64,000 nt of DNA from UBA4416 sp943362175 (lineage in GTDB: Bacteria > Bacteroidota > Bacteroidia > B-17B0 > Aurantibacillaceae). Shown piece by piece: positions 62,301 through 64,000 of this stretch. The position numbers and the translations under genes are program-made. The stretch spans positions 4,538-68,537 of the forward strand of contig CALRIU020000026.1 in the NCBI GenBank assembly GCA_943362175.1. Reading direction: 5' to 3'. Numbering within the stretch: position 1 is the stretch's first letter; the number at the start of each line of letters is the position of its first letter. The notes below the pieces were generated by a model. It made no database searches. It was not told the origin of the DNA and saw only the letters and a list, made by a program, of their open reading frames with translations.

Positions 62301-63635
62301 ATGGTGAGAACCGCAGTCGGTCAACAGGTAACTTCAGCCACTTTGGATTATGCCTACTACGACATCCGTGCCCTGGGTAGTGTGAATGTGGTATTCACCA
62401 AAGATAAGAGCAAATGGACAAGGGCCATGGTGCTTGAAGAGTGCGACGAGGCAAGCGCTAACCCAACCGGCGGTAAAAAACTCGAATTGAGAAGAAACAG
62501 GTCGGTTGATAAGCAGGGTATTCCTACCGGAAGCCCGGGCTGTAATGAAGGTGAAGCAGTACTCGATACCTTTACTTATGGTTGCGGCTGGTTCCCTGGA
62601 TATGCCATCAACGTGGAAACAGGTGAGCGTCTGAACATCGCTTTCGGCGAAGACTCCAAACAGGACTATAACAACGGCCGCGACATGGTGTGGAACCCTA
62701 CTGCTGAAATTTCAAATGCAAATGGTTACCCATACTCATTCGGCGGAAGGCACTATGTTTACATTTTTGGTAATTCACGCAGCAGTACTGTATACAATGG
62801 TGCAGCGGCGGCCCTTGACGGCAAAACGATCGGAGCCGGACCATACAGCAACTATACGAATCTTGTGCATACCTACAAATATGCAGCCTCAGATCCTTCA
62901 AAACGAGAAAGAGTCATGAACAACCTTTGGTCGGATGCCTTATGGGTAACGATCCCGACCTTATCAGACAAGCGTTATGCCTTCTCGAATCCGGCAGATA
63001 TGCCTTGCGACGTGAAAGTAAGATTACGGGTGAAAAAAGCATACAGGCCAGGTCTGAGCGGTTCATTCTTTACATCTGAAAGCCAGTTCCAGTCCTCAAT
63101 TGCAAAAACACCGATTTATCCTACTACGGTTAATTCTAAAAACTACACACAATTGACTACCGATATGGTAGCGACTCCTCAGAACAACAACTTCGGTTAC
63201 TACACATTCAGTACTGCCGATATCTTCTCTGAGATCAATAATGCAGACAGGGCGAAAAATGCGCTCGACCTGATCAATGTGGTTCCGAATCCTTACTATG
63301 CGTATTCAACCTACGAGAAAAACAGGACAGAATACAAAATCAAGATCACAAACCTTCCTAACAAGTGCAAGATCAAAATCTTTACACTGAACGGAACATT
63401 GGTACGTACCTTTGACAGGGATGTGAGCGGTCAGGAAGATCTTCAGATACAGGATGTAGGTTCCGATTTCGTTCACTCGAAACGCATCTCTTACCAGGAT
63501 TGGGATCTGAAAAACCAGAATGGTATCGTGATAGCCAGTGGATTGTACATTATCCATGTGGATGTACCGGGAGTAGGCGAGAAAATACTGAAATGGTTCG
63601 GTGTTGTAAGGCCGCTGGATTTACAGAATTACTAA
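59301..63635 (+). CDS. Large exported protein of the TonB/PorV-like operon
   Basis: 1444 residues; an ATG at 59310 is an alternative start with a more regular signal peptide (NKVNKYLLCSAVVLTAFTGT). No enzyme motif was recognised. Short Asp/Asn-Gly segments (DINGDGIYTPEAGDYPWY, GIDNNGNGIVDEPGEQ) look like calcium-binding loops. The C-terminus has VVPNPYYAYSTYE, then KIKIFTLNGTLVRTF and GIVIASGLYIIHVDVPG, close to a Por/FlgD-like sorting domain but with an extra tail. It is probably a secreted or surface protein handled by the PorV-like neighbour (30 bp gap). Confidence 0.8.
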   Translation: MEIMNKVNKYLLCSAVVLTAFTGTAREKYGSVFRAATNTQRVMAGCSAPQSSAELTVNNVRTIIFSGGDMWWDLFGGTNAWYYVPKVEDRSIGISSNFAGNVWFGGLDVGGQLKIAAQTYRQFGIDFWTGPLSTTDASTNLDVCNKYDKIFRMNRVDVDNMVLSGGPITSDIKDWPGNGDISLNQDPLLAPFKDINGDGIYTPEAGDYPWYDVYNNEGKDNTNVCKARVFGDQTLWWVYNDNGGVHQATGGKAIGMEVRAQAFAFKTTDEINNMTFYNYQIINRSKFSLTQTYMTVWTDADLGYYGDDYIGCDVKRGLGYIYNADNNDETVGGVNGYGQYIPALGCDFFQGPINTEDGIDNNGNGIVDEPGEQMGMTIFNYHNNNVVAGTPIQQQDPSNATQFYQYMTGFWRDGTPFTCGGNAYGGSIPTKYVYPADTYTAGPCGSAPWSELTAGNTPNDRRFMQSAGPFTLKPGATNYITFGLPWARTTSTDASASIPLLKIADDKAQALFDNCFKVLSGPEAPDMTIQEMNNELLIYFSNKPQSNNYLNQYAEKDVAIIVDTTHYKKDDMYRFEGFKVYQLKNQSITQEELVDPSKAKLVFACDVNNGIKRLINYEFDATTGGDVPRVKVEGTDNGLQSTFRFAKDEFALTSDKKVVNNKEYYFMAVAYGYNQYGQYKEDTPWSTFGAASSEGQKRPYLEGRKSKRAYGTPHIPDPEKGGTIANSAYGYGPKITRIEGQGNGGNKLDLTQETIDRIMANGGREASLTYENGRGPINVKVVDPLNIPNTSFAFMFVKKKYYKNAEDALTNACKYDINDKLPMSSTTYGAISADSATWVLKDLTTQKEYVPCKSIKIAEEFYFSEIGLSLYVGQSGDVANWSNPVLPTDKIVQKGDFIEGTIEFSNPSDRWLAGVPDVDGTNAYNWIRSGQFTASPAGNDANHNDYEIVPTQTTIANFLDPNQEFEGILNGTWAPYILCAATKTTATGVGNTSAAPGYSEMVRTAVGQQVTSATLDYAYYDIRALGSVNVVFTKDKSKWTRAMVLEECDEASANPTGGKKLELRRNRSVDKQGIPTGSPGCNEGEAVLDTFTYGCGWFPGYAINVETGERLNIAFGEDSKQDYNNGRDMVWNPTAEISNANGYPYSFGGRHYVYIFGNSRSSTVYNGAAAALDGKTIGAGPYSNYTNLVHTYKYAASDPSKRERVMNNLWSDALWVTIPTLSDKRYAFSNPADMPCDVKVRLRVKKAYRPGLSGSFFTSESQFQSSIAKTPIYPTTVNSKNYTQLTTDMVATPQNNNFGYYTFSTADIFSEINNADRAKNALDLINVVPNPYYAYSTYEKNRTEYKIKITNLPNKCKIKIFTLNGTLVRTFDRDVSGQEDLQIQDVGSDFVHSKRISYQDWDLKNQNGIVIASGLYIIHVDVPGVGEKILKWFGVVRPLDLQNY

Positions 63636-63664
63636 TCTTAATAATCGCATTAAACTTATAGAGT

Positions 63665-64000
63665 ATGAAGTCATTTTTAAATAGATCATTAAGTGTTGCA
63701 CTCACCGGAAGTTTTCTGGCTATCGGGACAATGGCTACAGCCGGTAACCCGGAAAGGGCCGGTCAGGCAGGCGCAACCCAGTTGCTGATAAATCCATACG
63801 CCCGTTCTGCAGGTTGGGCCAATTCGAATACAGCACGCTGCCGCGGCCTCGAGTCGCAGTACAATAACGTGGCTGGACTCGCCTTCACCAAAAAAACCGA
63901 GCTGATGTTCATGCGTTCTTCCTGGTTGGTAGGATCGGGGATCAACATCAACGCGTTCGGCTTTTCTCAGAGGATAGGTGAAACAGGTGCCTTAGCGATG
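63665..64000 (+). CDS. PorV/PorQ-like outer-membrane protein, 3'-truncated
   Basis: 112 residues from the ATG at 63665 are inside the window; the frame is open to its end. Signal peptide MKSFLNRSLSVALTGSFLA...ATAG, then AGATQLLINPYARSAGWANS, which resembles the start of PorV-family proteins (..G...LLI.P.AR..GM....A..). PorV shuttles T9SS cargo from the translocon to the attachment complex. As third gene of the operon it suggests a dedicated partner for the upstream exported protein; that is inference. Confidence 0.78.
   Translation, partial: MKSFLNRSLSVALTGSFLAIGTMATAGNPERAGQAGATQLLINPYARSAGWANSNTARCRGLESQYNNVAGLAFTKKTELMFMRSSWLVGSGININAFGFSQRIGETGALAM

Overview
The window looks like one chromosomal segment of a Bacteroidota bacterium, most likely a Chitinophagales/Sphingobacteriales-type lineage. 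The evidence is several large surface proteins with type IX secretion (T9SS) C-terminal sorting domains, SprB-type repeats, a TonB receptor with a carboxypeptidase-like N-terminal domain, a PorV-like protein, LytS/LytTR signalling, and promoters matching the Bacteroidota consensus TTG-N19-22-TAnnTTTG instead of TTGACA/TATAAT. No rRNA, tRNA, CRISPR array or intact insertion sequence was recognised. The placement is inference from gene families and promoters; no taxonomic search was possible.

Layout. 0-5.5 kb: the 3' part of a tyrosine autokinase for polysaccharide export, convergent with a three-gene envelope operon (two paralogous beta-barrel-like proteins and an OmpA protein), then a SRPBCC/GyrI-like protein. 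5.5-10.9 kb: a LytS-type TPR histidine kinase and LytTR response regulator, bracketed by two paralogous small exported proteins that share a promoter architecture; the second copy has an in-frame amber codon. 11-17.4 kb: a T9SS-secreted repeat protein, a CPBP-family membrane protein and two envelope genes of unknown function. 17.4-24.9 kb (minus): a fused isobutyryl-CoA mutase (IcmF) followed by two TPR-SpoIIE phosphatases. 25-33.7 kb: M16 peptidase, an HD/CoaD-like fusion, a secreted subtilase, a degenerate MreB-like protein, a MORN-like protein and purB.

33.8-44.4 kb is the most accessory-looking part: three tandem phage-tail-collar (microcystin-dependent) genes, two of them with an identical palindrome-plus-promoter block, a convergent SAM-methyltransferase-like gene, and a 2470-residue SprB-repeat adhesin with 26 repeats and visible recent internal duplications. 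44.7-55.3 kb holds housekeeping and envelope genes (glycosyltransferase, TPR-OmpA protein, aroB, a multihaem cytochrome with TPRs, an ORF6N protein, typA, dCMP deaminase, a basic exported protein). 55.6 kb to the end is an operon of TonB receptor, 1444-residue exported protein and PorV-like protein that runs off the window.

Gaps between genes carry several interspersed repeats: two or three copies of a hairpin-cored element (44.5, 51.5 and 51.7 kb), CCCTGAAGGG palindromes (25.0 kb), a CGCAAAG/CTCTGCGG inverted repeat that supplies a stop codon (26.9 kb), and a GTCATTGCGAG element (48.1 kb). Several genes have a -7 box only a few bases before the start codon, implying leaderless or nearly leaderless mRNAs.
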